Positions 40,190 to 48,847 are shown, numbered from the stretch's first letter. The stretch is DNA of 64,000 bases from Amycolatopsis pittospori (GCF_013870525.1 NZ_JACBXD010000030.1:1-64000); one strand, 5' to 3'. The notes: generated from the sequence alone by a model not told the origin. Made by a program: numbers and translations.

Positions 40190-41806
40190 ATGAAGAAACT
40201 CCGCTATGCGGTGGTGATCCCGGCTGTCGCCGGCACCATGCTGGCCGGGTTCACTCCTGCGTTCGCAGGACCGGAGGCGGCCAAGCAGCAGCCTCTGAAC
40301 TCCACCAACATTCCGGCGAAGTACGCGGACCAGAAGCTGGACTGGCACAAGTGCACCGCCAGTGAGCTGCCGACCGCGCCGCCTCCGGGGGCCGAGAACA
40401 TCGAGTGCGCGACCTACCGCGCGCCGCGCAACTGGTACAAGACGAACGAGGCCATCGACCTGACGATCGCCGTCAGCCGCCTCGCCGCCACGAGCGGTAA
40501 CGCGACCGCCAGCGTGATCACGAACCCGGGTGGCCCCGGCGCTCCGGGCCGTAACTTCCCGGCTCGTCTGCGCAACCAGACGAAGCTCCGCGCGAACCAG
40601 GAGATCATCGGTCTCGACCCGCGCGGCACCGGCAAGAGCACCAACATCACCTGCGGCAACGCGATCGGCACCGGTTCGGACCTCGACCCGCGCGACCGCA
40701 GCCGGGCGAACCTCAACCTGATCCTGGACGCCACCAAGTACGCGGCGGACTCGTGCCAGGTGAAGTCCGGCGAGCTGGGCCCGCTGATCAACACCGCGCA
40801 GACGATCCGCGACATCGACCTGCTGCGCGTCCTGCTGGGCCGCGACAAGATCAACTGGGTCGGCTACTCGGCGGGCACCTGGATGGGCGCGCACTACGCG
40901 CAGCAGTTCCCCACCCGGACCGGCCGCTTCCTGCTCGACTCCTCGACCGAGTTCACCACGACCTGGCAGAACTCGTTCGACGGACAGCCGCTCGGCTTCG
41001 AGCGCCGCTGGCGTCAGGACTTCCTGCCGTGGATCGGCAAGTACAACAAGGTCTACAACTTCGGCAAGAACGGCGAGGCCGCGCGCCAGACCTACGAGAA
41101 GGTCCGCTTCGCGCTGACGCAGAACCCGGTCGAGGTGGACGGCGTCCCGGTTTCGGCCAACGCCCTCGACTCGACCATCGCGTCGTACCTCTACTCGAAG
41201 CGCAACTTCCCGGCGCTGGCCGACTACCTGGTCAACCTGAAGACGCTGACCGAGGGCACCTCGACGCAGCAGCAGAAGGCCACGGCCGCGCAGAAGGTCA
41301 AGGCCGAGACCGTGGACGGTGACGGTGTCATCGGCCCGCAGCCGCTGTTCGTCCCGTCCGACGGCGACGCCTACAACGCCAGCTTCTGGTCCATCCCCTG
41401 CAACGAGGGCACCTGGACCGGCAACCGCCAGAGCGTCATCCGGCAGTCGCAGAAGCTGATCGACAAGGATCTGCCGCTGCTCGGCGCGGGCTGGCTGATC
41501 CAGCCGTGCATCTTCTGGAAGAACAAGCCGGTCGACCTGCCGAAGCTCGACGGCCGCGGCGTCCCGCCGGTGCTGATCGTCCAGTCGGTGCACGACCCGG
41601 CGACCCCGATCGAGGGCGCGACCCGTGCGCACCGCGCGTTCGCCAACTCGCGGATGATCACGGTGACCGGCGAAGGTGACCACGGCATCTACGCCGGCGG
41701 CAACGTGGGTGTGGACAAGGTCGTGGAGGACTACCTCGTCGACGGCAAGGTGCCGAACGACCAGAGCCTCCCCGGACTCCCACTTCCGGTGCCCGCGGGC
41801 GGCTGA
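40190..41806 (+). CDS. Secreted alpha/beta hydrolase, TAP-like peptidase
   Basis: A 538-residue exported serine hydrolase resembling Streptomyces tripeptidyl aminopeptidase (S33). A signal peptide ends at Ala-Phe-Ala near residue 26. The oxyanion block is TNPGGPGAPG, the nucleophile elbow GYSAGTW holds the Ser, the acid is in SVHDPATPIEGA and the His in GEGDHGIYA. Several Cys in pairs suggest disulfides, as in secreted enzymes. It likely trims N-terminal tripeptides outside the cell. AAAGGGG precedes the start and a strong terminator follows. Confidence 0.9.
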   Translation: MKKLRYAVVIPAVAGTMLAGFTPAFAGPEAAKQQPLNSTNIPAKYADQKLDWHKCTASELPTAPPPGAENIECATYRAPRNWYKTNEAIDLTIAVSRLAATSGNATASVITNPGGPGAPGRNFPARLRNQTKLRANQEIIGLDPRGTGKSTNITCGNAIGTGSDLDPRDRSRANLNLILDATKYAADSCQVKSGELGPLINTAQTIRDIDLLRVLLGRDKINWVGYSAGTWMGAHYAQQFPTRTGRFLLDSSTEFTTTWQNSFDGQPLGFERRWRQDFLPWIGKYNKVYNFGKNGEAARQTYEKVRFALTQNPVEVDGVPVSANALDSTIASYLYSKRNFPALADYLVNLKTLTEGTSTQQQKATAAQKVKAETVDGDGVIGPQPLFVPSDGDAYNASFWSIPCNEGTWTGNRQSVIRQSQKLIDKDLPLLGAGWLIQPCIFWKNKPVDLPKLDGRGVPPVLIVQSVHDPATPIEGATRAHRAFANSRMITVTGEGDHGIYAGGNVGVDKVVEDYLVDGKVPNDQSLPGLPLPVPAGG

Positions 41807-41822
41807 AGCCCCTAGGGATTGT

Positions 41823-41860
41823 GGCCCCGTCGAGCTCCGGCTCGGCGGGGCCCTTTCTTT
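41823..41860 (+). terminator. Strong intrinsic terminator after the TAP-like gene
   Basis: A 12-bp stem (41823-41834 with 41841-41852, one G-U pair), 6-nt loop, then CTTTCTTT. It starts 16 bases after the stop codon. Confidence 0.9.
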
Positions 41861-41887
41861 GAGCGGTCCACAGACCTGTGCACAGAG

Positions 41888-41896
41888 TTATCCACA
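41888..41896 (+). promoter_or_regulatory. Consensus DnaA box upstream of the XRE gene
   Basis: TTATCCACA is the strict E. coli DnaA box. Nearby TCCACAG and TGTGCACAG words make a small cluster at 41867-41897. It lies 66 bases before the XRE regulator start. Binding by DnaA is inferred from the word only. Confidence 0.4.
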
Positions 41897-41961
41897 GGCT
41901 GGGGGTAACTCCGCTTCATGTACCTAGGCGGCCCACCAAGACCGGTATTAGTATTGGGCTC

Positions 41962-42237
41962 ATGGTGCGAGTGCCGTTGACGGACGAGGAACGCGAACGC
42001 GGCGAGCGGCTGGGGCTGGTGCTCCGGGACGCCCGCGCGTCGACGTCGCGAAGCATGGTCGAAGTCGCCGCGGAGGCCGGGATCTCGGTGGAGACGCTCC
42101 GGAAGATCGAGACCGGCCGGATCCCGACGCCCGCCTTCTTCACGGTGGCGGCGATCGCGGACGCCGTCGGTCTGCCGCTGGACACACTCCGGGCGGCCGC
42201 GGAGGGCGGCGCCGAAGAGGTCGCCGAAGCGAGTTAG
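41962..42237 (+). CDS. XRE family helix-turn-helix regulator
   Basis: A 91-residue DNA-binding protein consisting almost only of an XRE HTH (about residues 18-75: LVLRDARASTSRSMVEVAAEAGISVETLRKIETGRIPTP). The ATG at 41962 has no ribosome site but a TATTAG box 11 bases upstream, so it may be leaderless; an upstream GTG frame is possible. The stop overlaps the stop of the convergent EndoU-domain gene, which raises the question of a functional link. Confidence 0.85.
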   Translation: MVRVPLTDEERERGERLGLVLRDARASTSRSMVEVAAEAGISVETLRKIETGRIPTPAFFTVAAIADAVGLPLDTLRAAAEGGAEEVAEAS

Positions 42238-42809
42238 GGGCGCAGCGTCGCCAGCGCGTGCGCCCGGTCGTTCAGATAGAGGAAGCCGTCGATCGGCAGG
42301 TCGAAGCTGTTCAGCAGGCTTTCCAGGGTGGCGTATTCGTCCACGCCGAGCCGCAGGTTCTCCTTCATCGCGTGCGCGACGAGGACGTCGGCCAGTTCCT
42401 CCCACTCACCCGACCAGTGCAGGGTCCGGTAGAAGGCCAGTACGTCCGGCGCGAGGCGATCGGCGATCTGGTCGAGCAGGCTGTCGCCGAAGAAGCTGAT
42501 GCGGCCGGCGGCGAGGTCGGCGACGGTCGGGTTGGCCGGGTCGGCCGCGGTGTCGGCGTTGCGGATCACGCCGGGGCCCGCCACCGGATAGCCCGTTTTG
42601 ACGTTCCCGTTGTCCTCCACCAGCACGATCAGGTGCACGCCGTACCGCTCGCCCGCGCAGCGCCAGCGGCCGTTGTGCTGTCTGCGGCGGGGTTCGCTCG
42701 GATCGTTCGCGACGTCCTTGATCACCGCGATGATCTGCTCGTCGGTCCAGCCCGCGGGAAACTCGCTGGTCGCCCGCCGTCCCTTTCCCGGTGCGTGCCC
42801 GCCGCCCAC
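42234..42809 (-). CDS. EndoU-type nuclease toxin domain with C-terminal unknown domain
   Basis: A 191-residue protein. Residues about 1-75 (GGGHAPGKGR, SEFPAGWTDEQIIAVIKDVA, GNVKTGYPVAGPGV) match the bacterial EndoU nuclease domain used as a C-terminal toxin in polymorphic toxin systems. Residues about 80-191 are a separate domain (LLDQIADRLAPDVLAFYRTL, GVDEYATLESLLNSFDLPIDG) that I do not recognise; it could be an immunity-like domain. No secretion or repeat domains precede it. The start is set by AAAGGAG five bases before the GTG at 42809; a longer ATG frame from 42845 lacks one. The stop overlaps that of the XRE gene. Confidence 0.75.
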   Translation of the reverse strand: MGGGHAPGKGRRATSEFPAGWTDEQIIAVIKDVANDPSEPRRRQHNGRWRCAGERYGVHLIVLVEDNGNVKTGYPVAGPGVIRNADTAADPANPTVADLAAGRISFFGDSLLDQIADRLAPDVLAFYRTLHWSGEWEELADVLVAHAMKENLRLGVDEYATLESLLNSFDLPIDGFLYLNDRAHALATLRP

Positions 42810-42885
42810 TCGTGCTCCTTTCGTCGCATCGAGGGTAACCCGCATTCGGAGTATTCGAATGATCCGAACGCGGGAACGGGTGAGC

Positions 42886-44133
42886 TCAGGCGATCACGCT
42901 GAGCAGTGCCGCACCGACGATCAGCACGTCGACGCCTCGCAGTACCTGGAACGCCGCGCCCCCGCCGCTGACGTCGTAGTTCATCGGAGGCCGGGTCGCG
43001 GTCCTCAGCGCGGCGACGACGGCGAGCGGAATCGCGAGCCAGACCGGCCAGAACGGGCTCACCCCGAGCGCCAGTGTCACCAGACCGAGCAGCACTCCCC
43101 AGAGCACGCCGAGTACGCCGATCACCAGGCCGTTGACCAGCCGCAGCTCCCAGTCGGACGCCCCGAGCCACCGGCGGCGGCCGGGGTTGCGCCACAGTTC
43201 GCCGAGGCCGCCGACGAACGGGACGATCGACGCGTACGCGCCCAGGGCGAACAGCGGACCGGGAGGGATCGCGGGGAAGGCCAAGTGCGCGACGCCGACC
43301 AGGCACGCGACCACGACGCCGGCGGCCGCGTAGCGCAGGCGGCCCAGCACTCCCGACCAAGCGAGCCGCAACGTCGTCGGACGGCGCATCGACAGTCGCG
43401 GCACCGGCCGCGCCTGGGGGATCAGCAGCATGGGGTCCAGGAAGACCGCGGCCATCGCCCGCAGGAGCCGCGCGTTCCAGCCGTCGACGAGTTCCTGGCG
43501 CCCGACCCCGGACATCGGTTCGCCGCCGAAGGCCACCGCGACCGCGGCGACGAACAGGACGGCCGCCAGCACGTCGACCGCGATCGGGCCCAGCCCGGCG
43601 GCGGCCACCGTCAGACCGGCCATCGCGAGGACGACCGGCCCCGCGGTCTCCCCGCGGATCGCCGTCCGCCGTGCGGTCACGGCGGCCAGGATCGCGCCGG
43701 AGGCGGACAGCGCGGACATCGCGACCCACACGTCCTTCGACCCGCCGCCGATCGCGGTGACCAGCGCGCCGGTGTAGCCGACCACCAAGACCAGGCCAAC
43801 CCACAGGGTCCACATCCGCTTCACGACGACACGGCGTCTGTCGACGCTGGCGAAGTCCATCCACGTCAGTGTCGCCGGTTCGGCCCAGACGAAGCCACGG
43901 CGCAGCAGGCTGCGCCAGAAGAGCGCGCACAGCACGATCAGGAGGCCGAACACCGCCGGAAAGTCCACAACGGACTGTCCAAAGAGGAAATGACGGAGCT
44001 TCGGCAGGTTCTGGAACGCCGTGAACAACGCGCCGAACCCGAACAGCGCCAGGAAGGTCTGGTAGTCCCCGTTGAGCAGTCCGCCGAATCGCTGTCGTCC
44101 CGGAACGTGCGTGGGGGTTTTCGTGGTCACCAC
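42886..44133 (-). CDS. Large integral membrane protein, probable ABC permease
   Basis: A 415-residue protein with about ten hydrophobic segments and an Arg-rich middle loop (LSMRRPTTLRLAWSGVLGRL). It resembles the uncharacterised actinobacterial permease-like proteins encoded beside short ABC ATPases. It lies 31 bases after the ATPase gene on the same strand, so it probably forms the membrane part of that transporter. GTG start at 44133 or the next GTG. Specific family not recognised. Confidence 0.72.
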   Translation of the reverse strand: MVTTKTPTHVPGRQRFGGLLNGDYQTFLALFGFGALFTAFQNLPKLRHFLFGQSVVDFPAVFGLLIVLCALFWRSLLRRGFVWAEPATLTWMDFASVDRRRVVVKRMWTLWVGLVLVVGYTGALVTAIGGGSKDVWVAMSALSASGAILAAVTARRTAIRGETAGPVVLAMAGLTVAAAGLGPIAVDVLAAVLFVAAVAVAFGGEPMSGVGRQELVDGWNARLLRAMAAVFLDPMLLIPQARPVPRLSMRRPTTLRLAWSGVLGRLRYAAAGVVVACLVGVAHLAFPAIPPGPLFALGAYASIVPFVGGLGELWRNPGRRRWLGASDWELRLVNGLVIGVLGVLWGVLLGLVTLALGVSPFWPVWLAIPLAVVAALRTATRPPMNYDVSGGGAAFQVLRGVDVLIVGAALLSVIA

Positions 44134-44164
44134 CTTCGAGGTACTCCTTCCCGCCGAGAAGGCA

Positions 44165-44770
44165 TCAGCGGAGCTCGAGGGTCGAGTCGGCCGCTTCGAG
44201 CAGCGGGGGATGGTGGGTGGCCACCACGACGGCCGCCCCGGCGCTGGTCGAACGCTTGATCAGCGACGTCAGCCATTCCTTCCCGGCGACGTCCAGTGCC
44301 CGCTCCGGTTCGTCGAGCAGCAGCACGTCGTGCGGCCGCGCTGTCGCGCCGAGGAGCAGCAGACGCCGGCGCTGTCCGGCGGAGAACTTGCCCGCGGTGA
44401 CCTTGGCCCGTTCGGAAAGGCCCGCGTCCGCCAGGAGGGCGGCGTGATCGCCGAGATCGGCGCCGAACGAGCCCTCCAGCAGTTCGAGATGCTGGAGCGG
44501 GGTCAGTTCGGCGAAGAAATCGGAATCGTCGAACAGCACGGAAACCTTGCGCCGGAAGGAGAAATCGCGTTCGTCCGGTTTGCCGCCCGCGACGACGACC
44601 CGGCCTCGTTGCGGCGTCTGCATTCCGTAAAGGCACCTCAGCAGGGTCGATTTCCCGACCCCGTTCGGGCCCACGATCACCGCGCATTCGCCCGCTTCGA
44701 CCTCGAAATCGAGGTCGTCGAACAACCAGTGCTCCCCGGCCTGGACGCCGAGCCCGCGTACGTCGATCAT
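44165..44770 (-). CDS. Short ABC transporter ATP-binding protein
   Basis: A 201-residue ATPase. Walker A GPNGVGKST lies near residues 34-42; the signature is FSAGQRRRL near 128, a weakly conserved form; Walker B is LLLDEPERALD near 150; the His switch is in VATHHPPLL. The ATG overlaps the stop of the LLM gene (ATGA), so LLM enzyme, ATPase and membrane protein form one operon. Cargo unknown. Confidence 0.88.
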   Translation of the reverse strand: MIDVRGLGVQAGEHWLFDDLDFEVEAGECAVIVGPNGVGKSTLLRCLYGMQTPQRGRVVVAGGKPDERDFSFRRKVSVLFDDSDFFAELTPLQHLELLEGSFGADLGDHAALLADAGLSERAKVTAGKFSAGQRRRLLLLGATARPHDVLLLDEPERALDVAGKEWLTSLIKRSTSAGAAVVVATHHPPLLEAADSTLELR

Positions 44771-45639
44771 CGGCCGCGCAACAACTCGATCACGGGTGCG
44801 AGGGCGTCCATGTTGTGCTCCAGTACGGTGAAATAGGTGAATCCGAACCGCTCGCGATGGGCGAGCACCTGTTCGGCGATCTGTTCGGGCGTCCCGATGA
44901 GGGCTGTCGGCAATTCGGCGAGTTGTTCGGCGGTGAGAGCGCCCTTGATCCGATCGCGCAGCTTTTCCAGCTTCGCTCGCCGGTCTCCGCCCACGCCGAC
45001 GAAATGCGGAAGGATATTGAATTCGACCTCGCGGCCATTCAGCTTTTCACGGACGAAGTTCACCCGCTCTTCGATTCCTTCGGCGTCCGCGGGGACGAGC
45101 CCGCCACCGTCGGGAACGGCGGCCGTACCGGTGAACCCGACGATGTCGGCGTGTTCGGCGGCGAGGGTGAGCAGCCTGTCGCCTCGGCCGGCGATCATCA
45201 GCGGCGGGCCCGGTTTCTGCACGGTTTCCGGTTTGTGGCCTTCGTCGGCATAAAGCCGTTTGAGCTCTTTGATGGTGTGTTCGAGATGATCGACCCGTTT
45301 GCCCGCCCGGGGGAACTCCATCCCCGCCGCTTCGAATTCGGCCTTCACGTACCCGGCGCCGAGGCCCAGTTCCAACCGGCCTTCGGTGAACTGATCCGTA
45401 CCCGTGACGTCGCGAGCGAGCAGCACCGGGTTGTAGAAAGCGGTGTTGATGACGAAGGTGTTGAGCCGCGGACGGCTCGTCACCTCGGCGGCGAGCACGA
45501 GTGCGGGGAACGGCGGCGCCATGCCGAGATGATCGGCCGCACCGATGACGTCGAATCCGAGGTCTTCCGCTTTACGGCATTTGTCCACCCACGCCGCACG
45601 CGTCTCCGGGACGATCATGTTGACGCCGAATTTGACCAT
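44767..45639 (-). CDS. LLM class F420-dependent oxidoreductase
   Basis: A 290-residue luciferase-like TIM barrel. It opens KFGVNMIVPETRAAWVDKCR and has DVIGAADHLG, LLARDVTGTDQFTEGRLELGLGAGY with the F420 phosphate-binding Gly-rich turn, and PPLMIAGRGDRLLTLAAEHADIVGF. Actinobacterial members use reduced F420 for hydride transfer to varied substrates. It is the first gene of an operon with an ABC ATPase and a membrane protein, an unusual combination. Confidence 0.9.
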   Translation of the reverse strand: MVKFGVNMIVPETRAAWVDKCRKAEDLGFDVIGAADHLGMAPPFPALVLAAEVTSRPRLNTFVINTAFYNPVLLARDVTGTDQFTEGRLELGLGAGYVKAEFEAAGMEFPRAGKRVDHLEHTIKELKRLYADEGHKPETVQKPGPPLMIAGRGDRLLTLAAEHADIVGFTGTAAVPDGGGLVPADAEGIEERVNFVREKLNGREVEFNILPHFVGVGGDRRAKLEKLRDRIKGALTAEQLAELPTALIGTPEQIAEQVLAHRERFGFTYFTVLEHNMDALAPVIELLRGR

Positions 45640-45665
45640 GCGGCCACGTTACCCAGAGCCAAAGA

Positions 45666-45709
45666 AGAAGGCCTCATCCTCAGGAATGACCGTGAGGATG
45701 AGGCCTTCT
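45666..45709. terminator. Long stem-loop after the PEPCK gene
   Basis: Perfect 17-bp arms (45666-45682 and 45693-45709, AGAAGGCCTCATCCTCA type) with a 10-nt loop. It lies 14 bases after the PEPCK stop on the minus strand. Confidence 0.8.
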
Positions 45710-45723
45710 CAGGCTTTCGGGAA

Positions 45724-47547
45724 TCAGCCGAGACGCTGCTTCAGCGCGTCCAGTTCGTCACGCAGCGAAGACGGGACCTTGTCGCCGATCTTCTCGAACC
45801 ACTCCTCGATCAGGGGCAGTTCCTGGCGCCACTCGTCGGCGGAGACGTCCAGGGCGGCCTGGATGTCGGCCAGCGGCTCCTTCAGGCCGTCGGTGTCGAG
45901 GTCCTCGGCGTTCGGCACGAAGCCGACCGGGGTCTCGTTCGCGTTGCCCTTGCCCTCGACGCGGTCGATGACCCACTTCAGGATGCGCGAGTTCTCGCCG
46001 AATCCCGGCCACAGGAAGCGGCCGTCGTCGCCACGGCGGAACCAGTTGACGTAGAAGATCTTCGGCAGCTTGTCCGCGTCGGCGTTCTTGCCGAGGTCCA
46101 GCCAGTGCTTGAAGTAGTCACCGGCGTGGTAGCCGAGGAACGGCAGCATCGCCATCGGGTCGCGGCGCACGTTGCCGACGGCGCCGGCGGCGGCCGCGGT
46201 GGTCTCCGACGACATGGTGGCGCCCATGAACACGCCGTGCTGCCAGTCGCGGGCCTCGTTCACCAGCGGGACCGTGGTCTTGCGGCGGCCACCGAACAGG
46301 ATCGCCGAGATCGGCACGCCCTGCGGGTCGTCCCATTCGGGCGCGAGGATCGGGCACTGCGACATCGGGGTGCAGTAGCGCGAGTTCGGGTGCGCGGCCT
46401 TCTCTTCCGACTCCGGCGTCCAGTCCTGCTTCTTCCAGGAGGTGGCGTGCTCGGGCTTGTCGCCCATGCCCTCCCACCAGATGTCGCCGTCGTCGGTGAG
46501 CGCGACGTTCGTGTAGACCGTGTTGCCCTTCTCGATGGTGCGCATCGCGTTGGGGTTGGTGTGCCAGTCGGTGCCCGGCGCGACGCCGAAGAAGCCGAAC
46601 TCGGGGTTCACCGCGTACAGGCGGCCGTCCTCGCCGAACCGCATCCACGCGATGTCGTCACCGAGGGTCTCGGCGCGCCAGCCGGGGATGGTCGGCTGCA
46701 GCATGGCGAGGTTGGTCTTGCCGCAGGCGCTCGGGAACGCCGCCGCGACGTAGTGGACCTTGTCCTCCGGCGAGATCAGCTTGAGGATCAGCATGTGCTC
46801 GGCCAGCCAGCCCTCGTCGCGGGCGATGACCGAACCGATACGCAGCGAGTAGCACTTCTTGCCCAGGAGCGAGTTGCCGCCGTAGCCGGAGCCGTAGCTC
46901 CAGATCTCACGGGTCTCGGGGAAGTGCGAGATGTACTTGGTGGTGTTGCACGGCCAGGAGACGTCCTCCTGACCGGGCTCCAGCGGCGCGCCGACGGAGT
47001 GGAGGGCCGGGACGAACGAGCGCTCGGTGCCGTCCTCGGTGACGAACTTGTCCAGCGCGGCCTTGCCGGCGCGGGTCATCACGCGCATGGAGGCGACGAC
47101 GTAGGCGAAGTCGGTGATCTCGATGCCGAGCTTGGGGTCTTCGGCGCCGAGGGGACCCATGCAGAAGGGGATCACGTACATCGTGCGACCGCGCATGCAC
47201 CCGCGGTACAGCTCGGTCATCGTGGCCTTCATCTCGGCCGGGTCCATCCAGTTGTTGGTGGGACCCGCGTCCTCTTCGTCGTCCGAACAGATGAAGGTGC
47301 GCTCTTCGACACGAGCGACGTCATTCGGGTCGGAGGCGGCCCAGTACGAGTTGGGCTTCGCGTCGAGCTGCACGAACGTGCCGGCGGCGACCAGTTCGGC
47401 GTTGATGCGCGCGGCCTCTTCGTCGGACCCGTCGACCCACACCACGCGGTCCGGGGTGGTCAGTTCGGCGACCTCCCGGACCCAGGACAGGACGCCGCTG
47501 TGCGTCGTAGGCGCTTTTTCCAGTCCGGGGATGGCGACTGCGGTCAT
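45724..47547 (-). CDS. pckG: Phosphoenolpyruvate carboxykinase (GTP)
   Basis: A 607-residue GTP-dependent PEPCK that converts oxaloacetate plus GTP to PEP, CO2 and GDP, the entry to gluconeogenesis. The kinase-1a loop AFPSACGKTNLAM with its reactive Cys lies near residues 268-280; the metal and GTP regions GDDIAWMRFGEDGRLYAVNPE and FLWPGFGENSRILKW are present. The length matches the family. The start at 47547 has CAGGAGTAGAG upstream; an earlier frame from 47580 lacks this. A hairpin-rich leader precedes it. Confidence 0.97.
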   Translation of the reverse strand: MTAVAIPGLEKAPTTHSGVLSWVREVAELTTPDRVVWVDGSDEEAARINAELVAAGTFVQLDAKPNSYWAASDPNDVARVEERTFICSDDEEDAGPTNNWMDPAEMKATMTELYRGCMRGRTMYVIPFCMGPLGAEDPKLGIEITDFAYVVASMRVMTRAGKAALDKFVTEDGTERSFVPALHSVGAPLEPGQEDVSWPCNTTKYISHFPETREIWSYGSGYGGNSLLGKKCYSLRIGSVIARDEGWLAEHMLILKLISPEDKVHYVAAAFPSACGKTNLAMLQPTIPGWRAETLGDDIAWMRFGEDGRLYAVNPEFGFFGVAPGTDWHTNPNAMRTIEKGNTVYTNVALTDDGDIWWEGMGDKPEHATSWKKQDWTPESEEKAAHPNSRYCTPMSQCPILAPEWDDPQGVPISAILFGGRRKTTVPLVNEARDWQHGVFMGATMSSETTAAAAGAVGNVRRDPMAMLPFLGYHAGDYFKHWLDLGKNADADKLPKIFYVNWFRRGDDGRFLWPGFGENSRILKWVIDRVEGKGNANETPVGFVPNAEDLDTDGLKEPLADIQAALDVSADEWRQELPLIEEWFEKIGDKVPSSLRDELDALKQRLG

Positions 47548-47846
47548 CTCTACTCCTGACTTCCGACGGCAGAAGCCCACACCGGGAACGACGCTGTTCC
47601 GATGCGGGCTTCAGTGCCGGCGACCGAATGGCTTCGCACACCGGCGGGAAGACCGGTGTGCAGGTTTTGGGATTCCCCGAGAGTAGCCGGATGACCGGCA
47701 GGTAACCGAGAGCTGACCTGTCGGTTCTCTCACAAGAACGATAAGGGAATCGATTCAGTATCACCGGAATGGGCCATACGCAGAAATTCTTCCGGTGATC
47801 GACAGCACAAGAGAGGGACACCCGATCGGGAAATCGGACACGAGAA
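47548..47846. other. PEPCK promoter and leader region
   Basis: About 300 bases upstream of pckG. GCACACCGG (47636-47644) pairs with CCGGTGTGC (47653-47661), and AGCCC/GGGCT with GGAAC/GTTCC form a second hairpin around 47572-47613. These may shape the pckG leader RNA. No known riboswitch pattern is evident. The distal part is A/T-richer than the genes and probably carries the promoter. Confidence 0.4.
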
Positions 47847-47874
47847 AGCCCGGTACGAGGTCTCGTACCGGGCT
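47847..47874 (-). terminator. Terminator after the acidic Ca-binding-like gene
   Basis: Perfect 13-bp arms AGCCCGGTACGAG (47847-47859) and its complement (47862-47874) with a 2-nt loop. On the minus strand TTTCTCG follows. It lies 80 bases beyond the stop at 47955. Confidence 0.8.
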
Positions 47875-47954
47875 GTTCTGTGACCAGGATTACACGAATT
47901 GGCCTAATGAAATGGACTGGACCACGCTTCTATTGGTTTAGTCCATTTCGCGAT

Positions 47955-48674
47955 TTAGTTCTGGCTGATCCACTGCCCGGTGCCGGAATCGATCTTCGCC
48001 ACTCCTTCGAGCGTTTCGGTGCCCGCGCCACCCCACGCCGCGTCGCCCGCGGGGTCGCCGACGGCGGCCGGAGTGTTCGCGAAAGCCGAGCCGATGTCCT
48101 CGTTGACCACGCCGCTGCCGGTCTCGGTCCACTGGCCGGGGCCGGTGTGCTCGTAGGTCTTCGAGTTGCCCGAAGCGTCCGTTTCCACCGCGATGTCGGC
48201 CTTGCCGTCACCGTCCTTGTCGGTGAAGGCGATCGTGCGGCCGTCCTCGGTCTGGATGACAGCGGTGTCGGGGGTGCCGTCACCATCGGTGTCGATCGTC
48301 GGCGGGCCGACCTCGACGTCGCCGTTGGGCATGTCGGCGTGCATGGTGCCGCTGGTGCCCGCGTCGCTACCGCTGTCGTCGGCGCCGCCCGCTTCGACCC
48401 ACGCGCCGGAGGCTTCGTCGTAGACGGCCTCCTGGACGACCTTGCCGTTGTCGTCGAGCACCGCGTACTGGTCGGCTTCGCCGTCGCCATCGGTGTCGAC
48501 GAACGCCTGGCCGGTGCCGTCGTCGTGCTGGATGACGGCGGCGTCGTTCACGCCGTCCTTGTCGAGGTCGTAGTTGAGCTCGGCCTGGTACTCCTCGCCG
48601 TCAACGTGGACCGTGACCGCCTCCGCGGACGATCCCGCCTCGGTGTCCGTGCCACCGCTCTCGTCGACCCACAT
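47955..48674 (-). CDS. Acidic protein with Asp-rich Ca-binding-like repeats
   Basis: A 239-residue very acidic protein. At least four repeats follow the pattern of dockerin or thrombospondin type 3 calcium loops: YDLDKDGVNDAAVIQ, VDTDGDGEADQYAVL, IDTDGDGTPDTAVIQ and TDKDGDGKADIAVE, each followed by a short strand. Similar actinobacterial proteins are grouped under DUF6802. There is no signal peptide or membrane helix, so the site of action is unclear. AAGGGGG precedes the ATG. It stands alone between two hairpins. Confidence 0.8.
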   Translation of the reverse strand: MWVDESGGTDTEAGSSAEAVTVHVDGEEYQAELNYDLDKDGVNDAAVIQHDDGTGQAFVDTDGDGEADQYAVLDDNGKVVQEAVYDEASGAWVEAGGADDSGSDAGTSGTMHADMPNGDVEVGPPTIDTDGDGTPDTAVIQTEDGRTIAFTDKDGDGKADIAVETDASGNSKTYEHTGPGQWTETGSGVVNEDIGSAFANTPAAVGDPAGDAAWGGAGTETLEGVAKIDSGTGQWISQN

Positions 48675-48786
48675 GGGAAAACCCCCTTGAAGAACCGCTG
48701 TGTCGAAGCTTATGACTCACCGTAGGCCGGTTCGGTTCCGCTTCACAACAGCGCCACCCGCCTGGGCCGACCGGAGCAGGGCAAGT

Positions 48787-48836
48787 AGTCCTCTGGATGC
48801 GGTACTTGCGCGTGCAAGTACCGCATCCAGAGGACT
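48787..48836. repeat. Long stem-loop, copy A of the dynamin-linked repeat
   Basis: Perfect 23-bp arms (48787-48809 and 48814-48836) around GCGT. Both arms are identical to the corresponding part of 52404-52471, and the right flank (GAACGCGG here, AAACGCGG there) also matches. It lies 11 bases after the stop of the first dynamin-like gene. Confidence 0.85.
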
Positions 48837-48847
48837 GAACGCGGTGG

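Noticed and set aside
42810..42845. ATG 42845 as start of the EndoU-domain protein
   Set aside because: No ribosome site there, whereas AAAGGAG stands five bases before the GTG at 42809.
44815..47559. A 914-codon open frame on the plus strand
   Set aside because: It is the antisense of the LLM and PEPCK genes, both of which have intact catalytic motifs; composition is that of a shadow frame.
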